DNA of 64,000 nt, taken from positions 124,001 to 188,000 of the forward strand of contig JADJRG010000015.1 of NCBI GenBank assembly GCA_016712315.1. Reading direction: 5' to 3'. The notes under the pieces were generated by a model, which saw only the letters and a list, made by a program, of their open reading frames with translations, was not told the origin of the DNA and searched no databases. The stretch is from Nannocystis sp. Lineage in GTDB: Bacteria > Myxococcota_A > Polyangia > Nannocystales > Nannocystaceae. The first letter of the stretch is position 1, and each line of letters starts with the position of its first letter. The translations under genes and the position numbers were made by a program. Positions 1 through 11,109 of this stretch are shown here, piece after piece.

Positions 1-11
1 GCGCGGACGAG

Positions 12-527
12 GTGACGGTGCTGGCGGCTGGGCGCTTCTTACGGCTGGTGCGGCGGGGCCGCTGGGAGTATGTGGAGCGGGTGCGCGGGGCGGGAGCCGC
101 GGCGGTGGTGGCGGTGACGGAGGCGGGGGCGATCGTGCTGATCTCGCAGCCTCGGCCGGCGCTGGGCGGGCTGACGATCGAGCTGCCGGCGGGGCTGGTC
201 GGCGATACGGCCGGCGACGAGGGGGAGGCGGGGGCGCTGGCGGCGGGCCGTGAGCTGGTCGAAGAGACAGGTTATGAGGCGGCAGAGATCACGCCGCTGA
301 TGGCCGGGCCGAGCTCGCCAGGGCTGACGAACGAGGGGATCGCGCTGTTCCGGGCGCGCGGGCTGCGGCGGGTGGGGCCCGGCGGCGGAGTCGAGCACGA
401 GCAGATCACGGTGCACGAGGTGCCGCTGGCCGCGGTCGACGGGTGGTTGGCGGCGCGCGCGGCGGAGGGCTACCACGTCGACGTGAAGGTGTACGCGGGC
501 CTGTACTTCGCGAAGATCGACGCGTAG
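12..527 (+). CDS. NUDIX hydrolase (ADP-ribose pyrophosphatase-like)
   Basis: A 171-residue NUDIX-fold hydrolase, probably cleaving a nucleoside diphosphate derivative such as ADP-ribose. The catalytic core of the Nudix box is clear at residues 80-88 (RELVEETGY) with an upstream Glu72 at the expected seven-residue distance. The glycine that usually opens the box is displaced by a small insertion (GLVGDTAGDEGE). A 'ELPAGLV' stretch just before the box matches the ADP-ribose pyrophosphatase subgroup. A GTG codon at 12 is used as start; the frame could open a little further upstream outside the window. The antiporter gene follows after 5 bases, so the two may be co-transcribed. Substrate is inferred only from family resemblance. 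Confidence 0.85.
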   Translation: MTVLAAGRFLRLVRRGRWEYVERVRGAGAAAVVAVTEAGAIVLISQPRPALGGLTIELPAGLVGDTAGDEGEAGALAAGRELVEETGYEAAEITPLMAGPSSPGLTNEGIALFRARGLRRVGPGGGVEHEQITVHEVPLAAVDGWLAARAAEGYHVDVKVYAGLYFAKIDA

Positions 528-532
528 GCGCG

Positions 533-1864
533 ATGGGGGCGGTCGAGGTCTTTCTGTTGGCGGTCGCGTGCGTGCTGCTGGTCGGCGCGGCGGGCGAGCT
601 GCTGTTCCCGCGGACGCGGATCCCAGACCCGCTGTGGTTGATCGCCGGGGGGATCGGGCTGCGCCTCAGCGGGGTGGTCGATGACGCGATGCTGCGGGCG
701 ATCACGCCGTTCTTCGCGGCGCTGGCGCTGATCATCGTGCTCTTCGAGGGGGGCTCGCGGCTGGTGCTCAGCGAGCTGCGCGGGGCGGCGGGCCGCGGCG
801 GGGTGCTGGCGCTGGCGACCTTCGGGGCGACGACGCTGCTGGTGGCGCTGTTCAGCCTGGGGCTGGCGGCGCTGGGCGTGCTGGAGGCGTGGACCTTCAC
901 GCACGGGGTGATGCTGGGGGCGATCGTCGGCGGGCCGAGCGCGCTGCTGGTGGCGCCTTCGCTGCGGCTGGTGGGCGCGGGCGAGCGCTTGGGGGCGCTG
1001 CTGCGGGCGGAGGCGTCGCTCACGGACGCGCTGGCGGCGGCGGTGACGGTCGCTTGTATCGACATCATCGTGGCGGGGTCGCTCAGCGCGGGCGCGGCGC
1101 TGCTGGCGCTCGGGCGCAGCTTCGGGGTGGCGGCGCTGCTGGGCGGGCTGGTCGGTTGGGCGTGGATCCCGGCGATGCGGGCGCTGCGCGGCGACGCGGC
1201 GTCGTACCCGCTGATCCTGGCGGGGTTGATGCTGCTGTACGTGCTGGTGGACGCGATGGGCGGCAGCCCGGCGATGGGGGTGCTGGCGTTCGCGATCGTC
1301 GTCGGCAACGCGCGGCACTTCACCCGCTGGCTGCACGAGGGCGACCGCGGCGAGGGGATCAGCCTGGGCCGCGATGTGCGGGCCGTGCACGCGCAGCTGT
1401 CGTTCATCATCAAGTCGCTGTTCTTCGCGTTCGTCGGGCTGCTGCTGGCGCCGCCGTGGTCGCTGCTGGTGATGGGCGCGTTGATGGGGCTGGCGCTCTT
1501 CTTCGCGCGGCTGCCCGGGGTGTACTTCACGCTGCGCGGGGCCGGGCTGGAGGATCGCGAGCTGGCGACCGCGTTCGTGTGCCTGCCTCGCGGGCTGGCG
1601 GCGGGGGCGCTGGCGACGCTGCCGATGATGGCGGGGGTGCCCGGGGCGGAGCGGCTGCCGCCGCTGGTGTTCTCGGCGATCACGGCGACGATCGTGATCT
1701 TCACCGTCGGCTTCGCTCGGGCGCAGCGGGGGCGCTGGGATCCGCGCTTGGCGGCGACGGCGCGGCGTGAGGAGGGCGCTGAGGAGCAATTCGCGGCGAG
1801 GACGGCTATTGTCGCCGGCGATGACGCTGCCGCCGGATCCAGTGATCGCTCAGCTCGCGTTTGA
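533..1864 (+). CDS. Cation:proton antiporter, CPA1/NhaP-like
   Basis: A 443-residue polytopic inner-membrane protein with about 12 hydrophobic segments. The second and third segments (LWLIAGGIGL ... LIIVLFEGG) are typical of NhaP/CPA1 Na+ or K+/H+ exchangers, and a conserved-type acidic residue lies in the 'EASLTDALAAA' segment in the middle of the protein. The ATG at 533 is preferred over the upstream in-frame start at 443, which would lie inside the NUDIX gene and precede the first membrane segment. The 3' end overlaps the start of the peptidase gene by 44 bases. Ion specificity cannot be read from the sequence. A regulatory cytosolic tail is absent; the protein ends soon after the last helix. 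Confidence 0.85.
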   Translation: MGAVEVFLLAVACVLLVGAAGELLFPRTRIPDPLWLIAGGIGLRLSGVVDDAMLRAITPFFAALALIIVLFEGGSRLVLSELRGAAGRGGVLALATFGATTLLVALFSLGLAALGVLEAWTFTHGVMLGAIVGGPSALLVAPSLRLVGAGERLGALLRAEASLTDALAAAVTVACIDIIVAGSLSAGAALLALGRSFGVAALLGGLVGWAWIPAMRALRGDAASYPLILAGLMLLYVLVDAMGGSPAMGVLAFAIVVGNARHFTRWLHEGDRGEGISLGRDVRAVHAQLSFIIKSLFFAFVGLLLAPPWSLLVMGALMGLALFFARLPGVYFTLRGAGLEDRELATAFVCLPRGLAAGALATLPMMAGVPGAERLPPLVFSAITATIVIFTVGFARAQRGRWDPRLAATARREEGAEEQFAARTAIVAGDDAAAGSSDRSARV

Positions 1865-3383
1865 GGCGCTCCGCCAGGTCGTGGCGATCGACAGCCAGAG
1901 CGACGAGCTGTCGCCGTCGATCCCGACGACGCCCGGCCAGGCGCGCTTGGCGGGGTTCTTGGAGGATTTTTATAGAACGCGGGTGGGCGCGGCGGTGGAG
2001 CGGGACGCGCTCGCGAACGTGATCGCGATCCTGCCGGGGTCGGGGCGCGGGGTAGGGCGGGCGCCGGTGGCGTTGATGATCCACCTCGACACGGCGCGCG
2101 GGACCCAGGCGGTGGCGTCGCTGGAGCTGCTGCGGGCGTGGGACGGCGGCCGGATCTCTTTTTCGAAGAACGCGGGGATCCAGGTGGACGTGGCGACCTA
2201 TCCGGGGCTGGCGAGCTTCGTCGGTCATGACCTGGTCCATGGGCCAGGTGATTCGCCGTTCGGCCTGGATGACAAGCTCGGGCTCGCGTACTGCATGACG
2301 GTCGCGGAGCTGCTCACAAAACACCCGGAGATCGAGCGGCCGCCGCTGATCTTCGTCGCGCGGCCGGACGAGGAGGTGGGCCGCCATGAGGCGGTGGTGG
2401 CGCTCGCGGCGGAGCTGGCGCGGCGCGGCGTGCGTTGGGCTTATACGGTCGATGGGATCGCGCCGTATGAGATCAACCTCGAAAATTTCAACGCGGCGAT
2501 GGCGTCGATCACCTTCACGCCGCGGGCGCCGCGGGCGCCGGCAGGGGAGGGCTTTGTCGCGTCGATCGGCGGGGTGAACACGCACGGGGCGACGGCGGCG
2601 GCGGAGGGGCATCGCACGGCGCTGCGGCTGGCGGCCCAGTGGCAGGCGGCGCTCGACCCGGCGGACGCGGCGCTGGTGAGCTTCGTGGCGGATCCGCGCC
2701 GCGACTGCGACGCGGTGGTGGGGCTGGTGGTGGCCGATGGGGCCGAGGCGCGGGTGCGCGCGGCGCTAGCGGCGGTGATGGCGCCGCACGCGCCGCGAGG
2801 GGCCTCGTGGTCGCTGGCGTCGGCGCCGCTGGAGCGCCTGGACGGGGCGGTGGAGGAGGCGCTGCGTTGGACGCTGCGCTTCTTGGCATCGGCGCCGGGC
2901 TTCACGCTGGCGGCGGAGGAGTCGGCGGGGCGCGACGGCTACTCGCAGCCGGTGCGGGCGACGCCGACGGCGGAGGGGCTGCGGGTCGATGTGCGCCTGC
3001 GCGACTTTGAACAAGCTGGCCTGGAGGCCAGGATCGCGCACGTGCGGGCGCAGGCGGGCGAGCGGCGCTGCGTGGTCGTCGATCAATACGTGAACATGGG
3101 CGCGCGGCTGGCGGCGCACCCAGGGCTGGCGGAGGCGGCCGAGCGGGCCGCGCGGGCCGCAGGGGTGGCTGGGCAGCGGCTGCCGATCCGCGGGGGGACA
3201 GGGGTGGATCCATTCTTGGCGGTGGGGATCCCGGTCGCGAACCTGGGGACCGGCTACTTCGCGCCAGAGAGCGAGAAGGAGCTGACGTCGCTGCAGACGA
3301 TGGCTGGGCACGTGCGCTGGTTGTCGGCGTTGGTCGCGGTGCTGGCCGAGCAAGGGCCAGCGGCCGGCGAAGGAGGCGCGTGA
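1821..3383 (+). CDS. M20-family metallopeptidase, PepT-like
   Basis: A 520-residue zinc-dependent peptidase of the M20 family, most like tripeptide aminopeptidase PepT. Metal and catalytic positions are visible: HLDTA (His88, Asp90), the bridging Asp in GLDDKLG (residues 150-151), and the catalytic Glu pair in PDEEVG (184-185). 'GVNTHGAT' and 'RGGTGVDP' match the dimerisation domain and C-terminal metal region of PepT-like enzymes. It is about 100 residues longer than typical PepT, mostly through insertions in the middle. The ATG at 1821 is chosen because it lies directly before a helix matching the family N-terminus; an earlier in-frame start at 1767 would add an Arg-rich stretch inside the antiporter gene. 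No signal peptide, so cytoplasmic. Confidence 0.85.
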   Translation: MTLPPDPVIAQLAFEALRQVVAIDSQSDELSPSIPTTPGQARLAGFLEDFYRTRVGAAVERDALANVIAILPGSGRGVGRAPVALMIHLDTARGTQAVASLELLRAWDGGRISFSKNAGIQVDVATYPGLASFVGHDLVHGPGDSPFGLDDKLGLAYCMTVAELLTKHPEIERPPLIFVARPDEEVGRHEAVVALAAELARRGVRWAYTVDGIAPYEINLENFNAAMASITFTPRAPRAPAGEGFVASIGGVNTHGATAAAEGHRTALRLAAQWQAALDPADAALVSFVADPRRDCDAVVGLVVADGAEARVRAALAAVMAPHAPRGASWSLASAPLERLDGAVEEALRWTLRFLASAPGFTLAAEESAGRDGYSQPVRATPTAEGLRVDVRLRDFEQAGLEARIAHVRAQAGERRCVVVDQYVNMGARLAAHPGLAEAAERAARAAGVAGQRLPIRGGTGVDPFLAVGIPVANLGTGYFAPESEKELTSLQTMAGHVRWLSALVAVLAEQGPAAGEGGA

Positions 3384-3384
3384 G

Positions 3385-4179
3385 GTGACAGCGCGCAGCG
3401 AGGCCGCGCCGACGCGCGAGGCGCGGGGTGATGAGGATCGCTTCAGCGTGGTGACGCTGCTGGGGGCGGTCGGCGGGCTGTGCCTGGTGTTCGCGTTCTT
3501 GACGCCGCTGTTCGTGATCGACCCGGCGCGGGCGGAGAGCGAGGAGGCGGCGGCGATGCTGCGGGGGTATCAGCGCCAGCTCGATGAGCTGCGCCGGCAG
3601 ATCGAAGGGGCGCGGGGCGGGGCCGCAGGGGCGCCTCCGGCGGCGATGGCGGTGGCGGCGATGGTCGGGCCCGCGGCGGATCGGGTGGTGGACTTCATCG
3701 GCTCGCCGAGCCCGTACAACTTGACGCGGGTGGCGATCGACGCGCACGGGCTGCTGCCGCTGGTGGTGAGCCTGAGGCCCGAAGAGGCGGAGCGCGTGGC
3801 GGCGGCGCGGGGCTTCTTGAAGGCCTTTATCGGCTTGATGGCGCTGCTCCCCGCGGTGGGGCTGTACCCGGCGGTGCGCGGGCTGCTGCGAGGGTTCCGT
3901 AAGCAAGGGGTGGCGGGCCTGGCGCTGACCTACCTCTCGGGGGTGGTGTACTTCGGCCTAGGCGCGGTCTTCATCGTGGGGCTGCCCGAGGCGGCGCTTC
4001 CGCAGCTCGGGCCGGCGATCTGGTTGCTCGCGCTCGGCGGCGGGTTGGCCGCGGTGAACGGGATCTTCGGGGTGTCGCGGCGCACGTGGTGGAAGGCGTA
4101 CACGATCTATGCCTTGGCCTTCGCGCTGCTGCTGGTGGTCGCGGATCGGCTGGCGGCGCGGCTGCCGTCGGCGCTGTGA
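3385..4179 (+). CDS. Uncharacterised membrane protein
   Basis: A 264-residue protein I do not recognise. It has one hydrophobic segment near residues 22-44, an acidic/Arg coiled-coil-like segment (about 50-78), a soluble middle region, and four hydrophobic segments from about 145 to 258. The GTG start at 3385 directly follows the peptidase stop and is preceded by a good Shine-Dalgarno sequence (AAGGAGG, ending about 10 bases upstream), indicating translational coupling with the peptidase gene. The arrangement of one N-terminal helix, a periplasmic coiled coil and a C-terminal helix bundle could suit a scaffold or sensor, but nothing in the sequence identifies the function. Confidence 0.7.
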   Translation: MTARSEAAPTREARGDEDRFSVVTLLGAVGGLCLVFAFLTPLFVIDPARAESEEAAAMLRGYQRQLDELRRQIEGARGGAAGAPPAAMAVAAMVGPAADRVVDFIGSPSPYNLTRVAIDAHGLLPLVVSLRPEEAERVAAARGFLKAFIGLMALLPAVGLYPAVRGLLRGFRKQGVAGLALTYLSGVVYFGLGAVFIVGLPEAALPQLGPAIWLLALGGGLAAVNGIFGVSRRTWWKAYTIYALAFALLLVVADRLAARLPSAL

Positions 4180-4224
4180 GGGCGATGACGGGCGCGTGAA
4201 TTGGGGATAGTCTCCGCGCCGCTT

Positions 4225-6372
<2,148 letters not shown>

Positions 6373-6477
6373 TGAGGTCTGCGGATCGCTGAGCGCGCGG
6401 ATCGCCTCATTCCGCGGATGCAGGGCTTTGCGTGCGCCTTGCTTGGCTTCTTGGTGGGTGCGAATCTCGAGCTGCTG

Positions 6478-7671
6478 ATGAAGCTGGCGACCGCGACTTC
6501 CACACTACTTGATCCCCAAACCGCCGCACGTGACGCCTACAGCGCGCTTGAGGCGCAGCTCGGGGCGGCCCCTTCGCTCTTGGTCGTCTACCCGACCGCC
6601 TCGTATGACGTCGCCGAGGTCGCCGCGACCCTAGGGCGCCTCGCTCCGGGTGTGCCGATGCACGGGGCGACGTCTTGCCTCGGCGTGATGAGCGGGGCGG
6701 GCTTCACGGGCGAGGGCGGCGTCGGCCTCGGCCTGCTCGGGATCCTCGATCCTGAGGGGGCGTACGGGGTCGCTGCGCGGCCCTTGGGGGATGACCCGCG
6801 GGCGGCGGGTCGTTCGGCGATCGCGGCGGCGATCGCCGCGGTGGAGCGCGAGGGGGAGCCGCCGGCGTTGGTGTGGCTCGCGGCCGATCCGGGCAGCGAA
6901 GAGGCGGTGATCGCGGGGATCCAGGAGGTGCTGGGGCCCAATGTGCCGATCGCCGGCGGCTCCGCGGCGGATAACGACGTCGGCGGGGCGTGGTCGCAGA
7001 TCTGCGGCGGCGAGGCGCTGCGCGGCTCGGTGGTGGTGACGGCGATGTATCCGTCGACAGGGGCGCACTTCGCGTTCCATAGCGGCTACTCGGCGAGCGA
7101 GTCGAGCGGGGTCGTGACTCGGGCGGAGGGGCGGGTGTTGTACGAGATCGACGGGCGGCCCGCGGCGGAGGTCTATAACGAGTGGACCGGCGGGATCTTG
7201 GGCGCGCTCGGCGTCGACGCGAACGTGCTCGGTAAGACCACGCTCCACCCGCTGGGACGGGTCGCCGGCGAGTATGGCGGGGTGCCGTATCACCGGCTCT
7301 CACACCCCGACTCTGTGCGCAGGGACGGGGCGCTGACGCTGTTCACGGAGGTCTTCGTGGGCGAGCGCCTGATCCAAATGGTGGGCACGCGGGAGAGCTT
7401 GATCAGCCGCGCGGGTCGGGTCGTCCGTGCGGCGATGAGCGCCGGCAACCTGAGCCAAGAGGAGCTCGCTGGGGCGCTGGTGATCTACTGCGCGGGCTGC
7501 ATGTTGACCATCCAGGGGTCGATCGATGAGGTCGCCCGCGGGATCTCGAGCGAGCTGGCGGGCGCGCCGTTCCTCGGCACCTTCACCTTCGGCGAGCAGG
7601 GCTGCTTCGCGAACAACGCGAGCTACCACGGCAACCTGATGATCTCTGTGGCGGTGTTCGAGCGGGGGTGA
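6478..7671 (+). CDS. FIST domain sensory protein
   Basis: A 397-residue FIST_N/FIST_C protein. These soluble domains are thought to bind small ligands such as amino acids and occur in signal-transduction chains. The N-terminal half shows the family pattern 'LLVVYPTASYD' and 'GATSCLGVMSG'; the C-terminal half has 'FTFGEQGCF' near the end. ATG 6478 is favoured since the FIST_N start follows at once; an upstream ATG at 6418 would add 20 residues. The gene ends 4 bases before the histidine kinase start, so the two are almost certainly one operon and the FIST protein probably supplies the ligand-sensing input. Confidence 0.85.
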   Translation: MKLATATSTLLDPQTAARDAYSALEAQLGAAPSLLVVYPTASYDVAEVAATLGRLAPGVPMHGATSCLGVMSGAGFTGEGGVGLGLLGILDPEGAYGVAARPLGDDPRAAGRSAIAAAIAAVEREGEPPALVWLAADPGSEEAVIAGIQEVLGPNVPIAGGSAADNDVGGAWSQICGGEALRGSVVVTAMYPSTGAHFAFHSGYSASESSGVVTRAEGRVLYEIDGRPAAEVYNEWTGGILGALGVDANVLGKTTLHPLGRVAGEYGGVPYHRLSHPDSVRRDGALTLFTEVFVGERLIQMVGTRESLISRAGRVVRAAMSAGNLSQEELAGALVIYCAGCMLTIQGSIDEVARGISSELAGAPFLGTFTFGEQGCFANNASYHGNLMISVAVFERG

Positions 7672-7675
7672 GGCG

Positions 7676-9430
7676 GTGGCGATGAGCGAGGCCGAGGGGC
7701 AGCGCGCGATCGAGGCGCTCGAGCGGCGCCTCGCGGAGGCCTCGCAGGCGCGCCTGGCCGCGGAGGAGAAGGTGCACGAGCTCAGCGTCGACCTCGAGCG
7801 GACGCTGGCGCAGAGCCGGCGCGCGGCGATCTACACCGAGCAGCTGCTCGCGGGCGTCGAGGTGATCAACAACGCCCGCCTCATCGAGCCGCTCTTCGCC
7901 GGCATGCTCGAGGTGCTGCGGGTGGTCCTCGAGTTCGACGAGGCGTTTATCGTGGTCTGGACCGCGGATGAGGCGGGCGCGGTGGTGGCGGCGACGTGCC
8001 CTCGCCTGGCGACGATCACCTGGCCTCGAGGTAAGTTTACCGAGCGAGTGCTGGCCGGCAGCACGCTGGCGATCTTCGACCTGACCTCGAAGCCGGAGTG
8101 GCTCGCGGTCGCCGCGGCGAGCCGCGAGGGCTTCACCTCGGCGCTGCACGTGCCGCTGCGGACGAGCCGCTCGGCGGCGATGCTGGTCTGTGTGCATCCA
8201 GAGCGGGGGTTCTTCACGGCGGAGCGGGTGGCGATCGCGCGCCGCTTCGCCGGGCTCGCGAACCAGGCGCTGCACAACGCCGAACACTCGATGGAGCTGG
8301 AGGCGCGGGTGGCCGAACGTACGGCGGCGCTGCGGGAAGAGCGGGACTTCGCGCGGCTGCTGACGATGAGGATGGCGCAGGGGCTGGTGATCACGGACGA
8401 GGCCGGGCAGATCGAGATGGTGAACCCGGCCTTCGCGGCGCTCGTGCGCGCGGCCGACGAGGACTCCCTGATCGGCCGCGACCTGGGCGTGTTCGTCGCG
8501 CTGGCGCGAGGGGGCTCGCTGAGCGCGACCTCAGGGGCGCGTGAGGGGATGCTGCGGCAGAGCGACGGCGACGAGGTGCTGATCCAGGTCGCCTCGGCGC
8601 CGCGACCGCGCGAGGATGGCGGCGGCGGCGGGCTGATCCACGTGATCACGGACCTACGCGCGCGGCAGCGGGTCGAGGTCGCGTTGGCGGCGGCGAAGGA
8701 GGCCGCCGAGCAGAACAGCCGGGCGAAGAGCATGTTCCTGGCCAATATGAGCCACGAGCTGCGCACGCCGCTGAACGCGATCATCGGCTACTGCGAGCTG
8801 CTGCACGAGGAGGCGATCGACCGCGGGGATGTCGAGCTCGGTGAGACGCTCGGGCGGATCGATATGGCCTCAAAGGTGCTGCTCGAGACGATCGGCAACA
8901 TCCTCGACCTGAGCAAGATCGAGGCCGGTCAGCTCGACCTGGTCCGCGCGCAGGTGGACCCGCGCGCGCTCTGTGAGGCGGCGATCACGGCGATCTCGCC
9001 GCTGGCGGCGCAGAACCACAACACGCTGCGCCTCGAGGTGGCAGACGGCCTCCCGCCGCTGCTCGCGGACGCGATCAGGCTGCGGCAGATCTTGATCAAC
9101 CTGCTCGGGAACTCCTGCAAGTTCACGGAGGGCGGGGAGATCAGCCTGAAGGTGTGGGCGGAGGGGGCGGAGGCGATCGTCTTTGAGGTGGGGGACACAG
9201 GGATCGGGATGACCGAGGAGCAGGCGGCGGCGGCCTTCTTGCCGTTTACGCAGGCAGACCCGACGCCGACGCGCCGCCACGGCGGCACGGGGCTCGGCCT
9301 GACGATCGCGCGGGAGCTGGCAGGCATGATGGGCGCGACCTTGACGGTCCAGAGCGCGCTCGGGGTCGGCAGCGCCTTCACGCTGCGCTTCGGTCAGGGC
9401 TGCTTGGCCTCGGCGAGCTCGTGCAGGTAG
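7676..9430 (+). CDS. Hybrid-free sensor histidine kinase (GAF-PAS-HisKA-HATPase)
   Basis: A 584-residue cytoplasmic histidine kinase. In order: an N-terminal coiled coil (about 1-55), a GAF-like domain (about 60-205), a short coiled coil, a PAS domain (about 225-330), a HisKA dimerisation domain with the phospho-accepting His360 in SHELRTPLNAIIGY, and a HATPase domain with the N box (NLLGNSCKF), DTGIGM and GGTGLGL boxes. No membrane segment and no receiver domain. GTG 7676 is taken as start; ATG 7682 is equally possible. Coupled to the FIST gene upstream. No response regulator lies nearby, so the partner must be elsewhere. The last 37 bases overlap the 3' end of the convergent lyase gene. Confidence 0.93.
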   Translation: MAMSEAEGQRAIEALERRLAEASQARLAAEEKVHELSVDLERTLAQSRRAAIYTEQLLAGVEVINNARLIEPLFAGMLEVLRVVLEFDEAFIVVWTADEAGAVVAATCPRLATITWPRGKFTERVLAGSTLAIFDLTSKPEWLAVAAASREGFTSALHVPLRTSRSAAMLVCVHPERGFFTAERVAIARRFAGLANQALHNAEHSMELEARVAERTAALREERDFARLLTMRMAQGLVITDEAGQIEMVNPAFAALVRAADEDSLIGRDLGVFVALARGGSLSATSGAREGMLRQSDGDEVLIQVASAPRPREDGGGGGLIHVITDLRARQRVEVALAAAKEAAEQNSRAKSMFLANMSHELRTPLNAIIGYCELLHEEAIDRGDVELGETLGRIDMASKVLLETIGNILDLSKIEAGQLDLVRAQVDPRALCEAAITAISPLAAQNHNTLRLEVADGLPPLLADAIRLRQILINLLGNSCKFTEGGEISLKVWAEGAEAIVFEVGDTGIGMTEEQAAAAFLPFTQADPTPTRRHGGTGLGLTIARELAGMMGATLTVQSALGVGSAFTLRFGQGCLASASSCR

Positions 9431-10986
9431 ACCTCGAGGTTGGTGTAGCCGTCGACGCCGAGGCGCGCGCGCGAGAGCTGGAGGCCGTTGTTGTCGGGGC
9501 GCTGGGGGTCGAGGCCGTTGGCCTGCTCCCAGGCGTCAGGGAGGCCGTCGCGGTCGCTGTCCTTTGGGGCAGGGGGTGAGGACGCGGGGAGGGCGCTGCC
9601 GTCGCCGGCGGGGTTGCGGTCGCGCGGGGTCGCGGCGATCTCGCCGCTGGCGATCTGGCCGAAGAGGCGCTCGTCGAGGGGATCGCGGGGGAAGGCGCCG
9701 ACGTCGGTGACGGCGCGGGCGGCGAGGGCGTCGGCGCTGTCGTAGGCGATCGGCGGGAACGGGTGGCGGCTGGGCTGGGCGAAGCTGGGCGGCGGCTGGC
9801 CTGGGCGGGCTTCGGCGCGGTAATCATTGCAGCAATATAAAAGGTCGTAGTCGCGGCGCTCAGGGTAGAGGTTGAGGCGGTTGTCCGCGAAGTAGGTGCG
9901 GGTCTTTGGGGCGGCGCCGAGCGGGCGAGCGATGTGGATCATGCCATAAGGCATCGGCTCGGGCTGCCGCGGGCCGCGGGCGACGCCCATGTTGCCGACC
10001 CAATTGAGGTGGTAATAGATCGGCTGGCCCTCGTCAGAGGCGGAGATCGTGCTGTTGTTGATGTCGATAAAATAGGCCTGATCCCACAAGAGGTTGTTGG
10101 AGAGCTCGATCTCCAGCACCGAGCCGGCGGCGGCGGCGCTCTCGCGGGAGAGCTCGGGGAAGCGGCCGGCGATCCTGTGCCAGACGTTATGATGAATCGA
10201 GAGCTGGGTGAGCGCGAAGCCCTCGGCGGGGTTGCTGTAATTGATGAGCATGCCGCCGCGGTCGGCGTGGTCGCCGACGGTCTCGGCGAGGATGGTGTTC
10301 TGAACGGTGATCTGGTTGGCGTAGGAGATCTCGACGGCCTCGTCGGTGGCGCCGGCGATGGAGACGTGGTCGATGATCGCGCGGCGGGTGTAGCGGAGGC
10401 GGAGGCCGTCGTCGTGGGCGCCGTCGGGGCGGATCCGGATGTGCCGGAGGATCCAGTTGTCAGCCTGCTGGGCGCGCTCGATGCAGCCGAGGGATTGGTC
10501 GCAGTAGGGATCTTCGGTGGTGTGGAGCTGACGGATGGTGACGCCGCCCGGGGAGGTCTGGCCGGCGATGGTGACGTCGCCGCGGGTGAGGTGGAGCTCG
10601 GCGTCGATGAGGCCGCTCACCGCGAAGACGACGGTGCGGGGGCCCTCCTGGTCGAGCGCGTGTTGCAGGGATCCGGGGCCGCTGGGGCGGAGGTTGTCGA
10701 CGTAGATGACGCGGCCGCCGCGGCCGCCGCTGGCGCTCGCTCCCCACCCCTGCGCGCCTGGAAACGCGGCGAGCCCGGCGGCGGGCGTCGTGGATCTGCC
10801 TCTTCGGACAGGTGTGGGGCGCGCCTCGGGCTCGGAGGTCGTCTCGGCGGCGCTGGGGGCGGGGGCGGGCGCGCGACGCTCGGCGACCTGGTCTTGGACA
10901 GAGGCGCCGATGCCGGTGCAGCCAGGTAGGAAGAGCAGCGGCGACGCGGCGAGGAGGGGAGAGATCAGGCCACAATTCGCGCGCAT
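9394..10986 (-). CDS. Pectate-lyase-like beta-helix lipoprotein
   Basis: A 530-residue predicted surface lipoprotein. A signal peptide with lipobox LFLPGC places the lipidated Cys near residue 23, followed by a Pro/Ala/Thr-rich linker to about residue 65. The body matches the polysaccharide-lyase family 1 right-handed beta-helix: FPGAQGWG at its start, 'VTIAGQTSPGGVTI', 'DNWILRHIRIRPDG' and 'IIDHVSIAGATDEAVEIS'. The C-terminus has DSDRDGLPDAWEQ, a calcium-binding thrombospondin-3-like segment common at the end of secreted bacterial pectate lyases. The start at 10986 is chosen over 11010 because it gives a normal signal peptide. The true substrate may be another uronan. Confidence 0.85.
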   Translation of the reverse strand: MRANCGLISPLLAASPLLFLPGCTGIGASVQDQVAERRAPAPAPSAAETTSEPEARPTPVRRGRSTTPAAGLAAFPGAQGWGASASGGRGGRVIYVDNLRPSGPGSLQHALDQEGPRTVVFAVSGLIDAELHLTRGDVTIAGQTSPGGVTIRQLHTTEDPYCDQSLGCIERAQQADNWILRHIRIRPDGAHDDGLRLRYTRRAIIDHVSIAGATDEAVEISYANQITVQNTILAETVGDHADRGGMLINYSNPAEGFALTQLSIHHNVWHRIAGRFPELSRESAAAAGSVLEIELSNNLLWDQAYFIDINNSTISASDEGQPIYYHLNWVGNMGVARGPRQPEPMPYGMIHIARPLGAAPKTRTYFADNRLNLYPERRDYDLLYCCNDYRAEARPGQPPPSFAQPSRHPFPPIAYDSADALAARAVTDVGAFPRDPLDERLFGQIASGEIAATPRDRNPAGDGSALPASSPPAPKDSDRDGLPDAWEQANGLDPQRPDNNGLQLSRARLGVDGYTNLEVYLHELAEAKQP

Positions 10987-11109
10987 CCTCGCACCCCCAG
11001 CCGCGGTCACGCGGTCGATCGGTTATCTCTGGATCTTCAAGGCGCCGCAAGGCGGGTGTCAGGGGCGCTCGCCCGCGCTCCGGCGCGCGGTTGGAGTAGG
11101 ATTGCTGGC

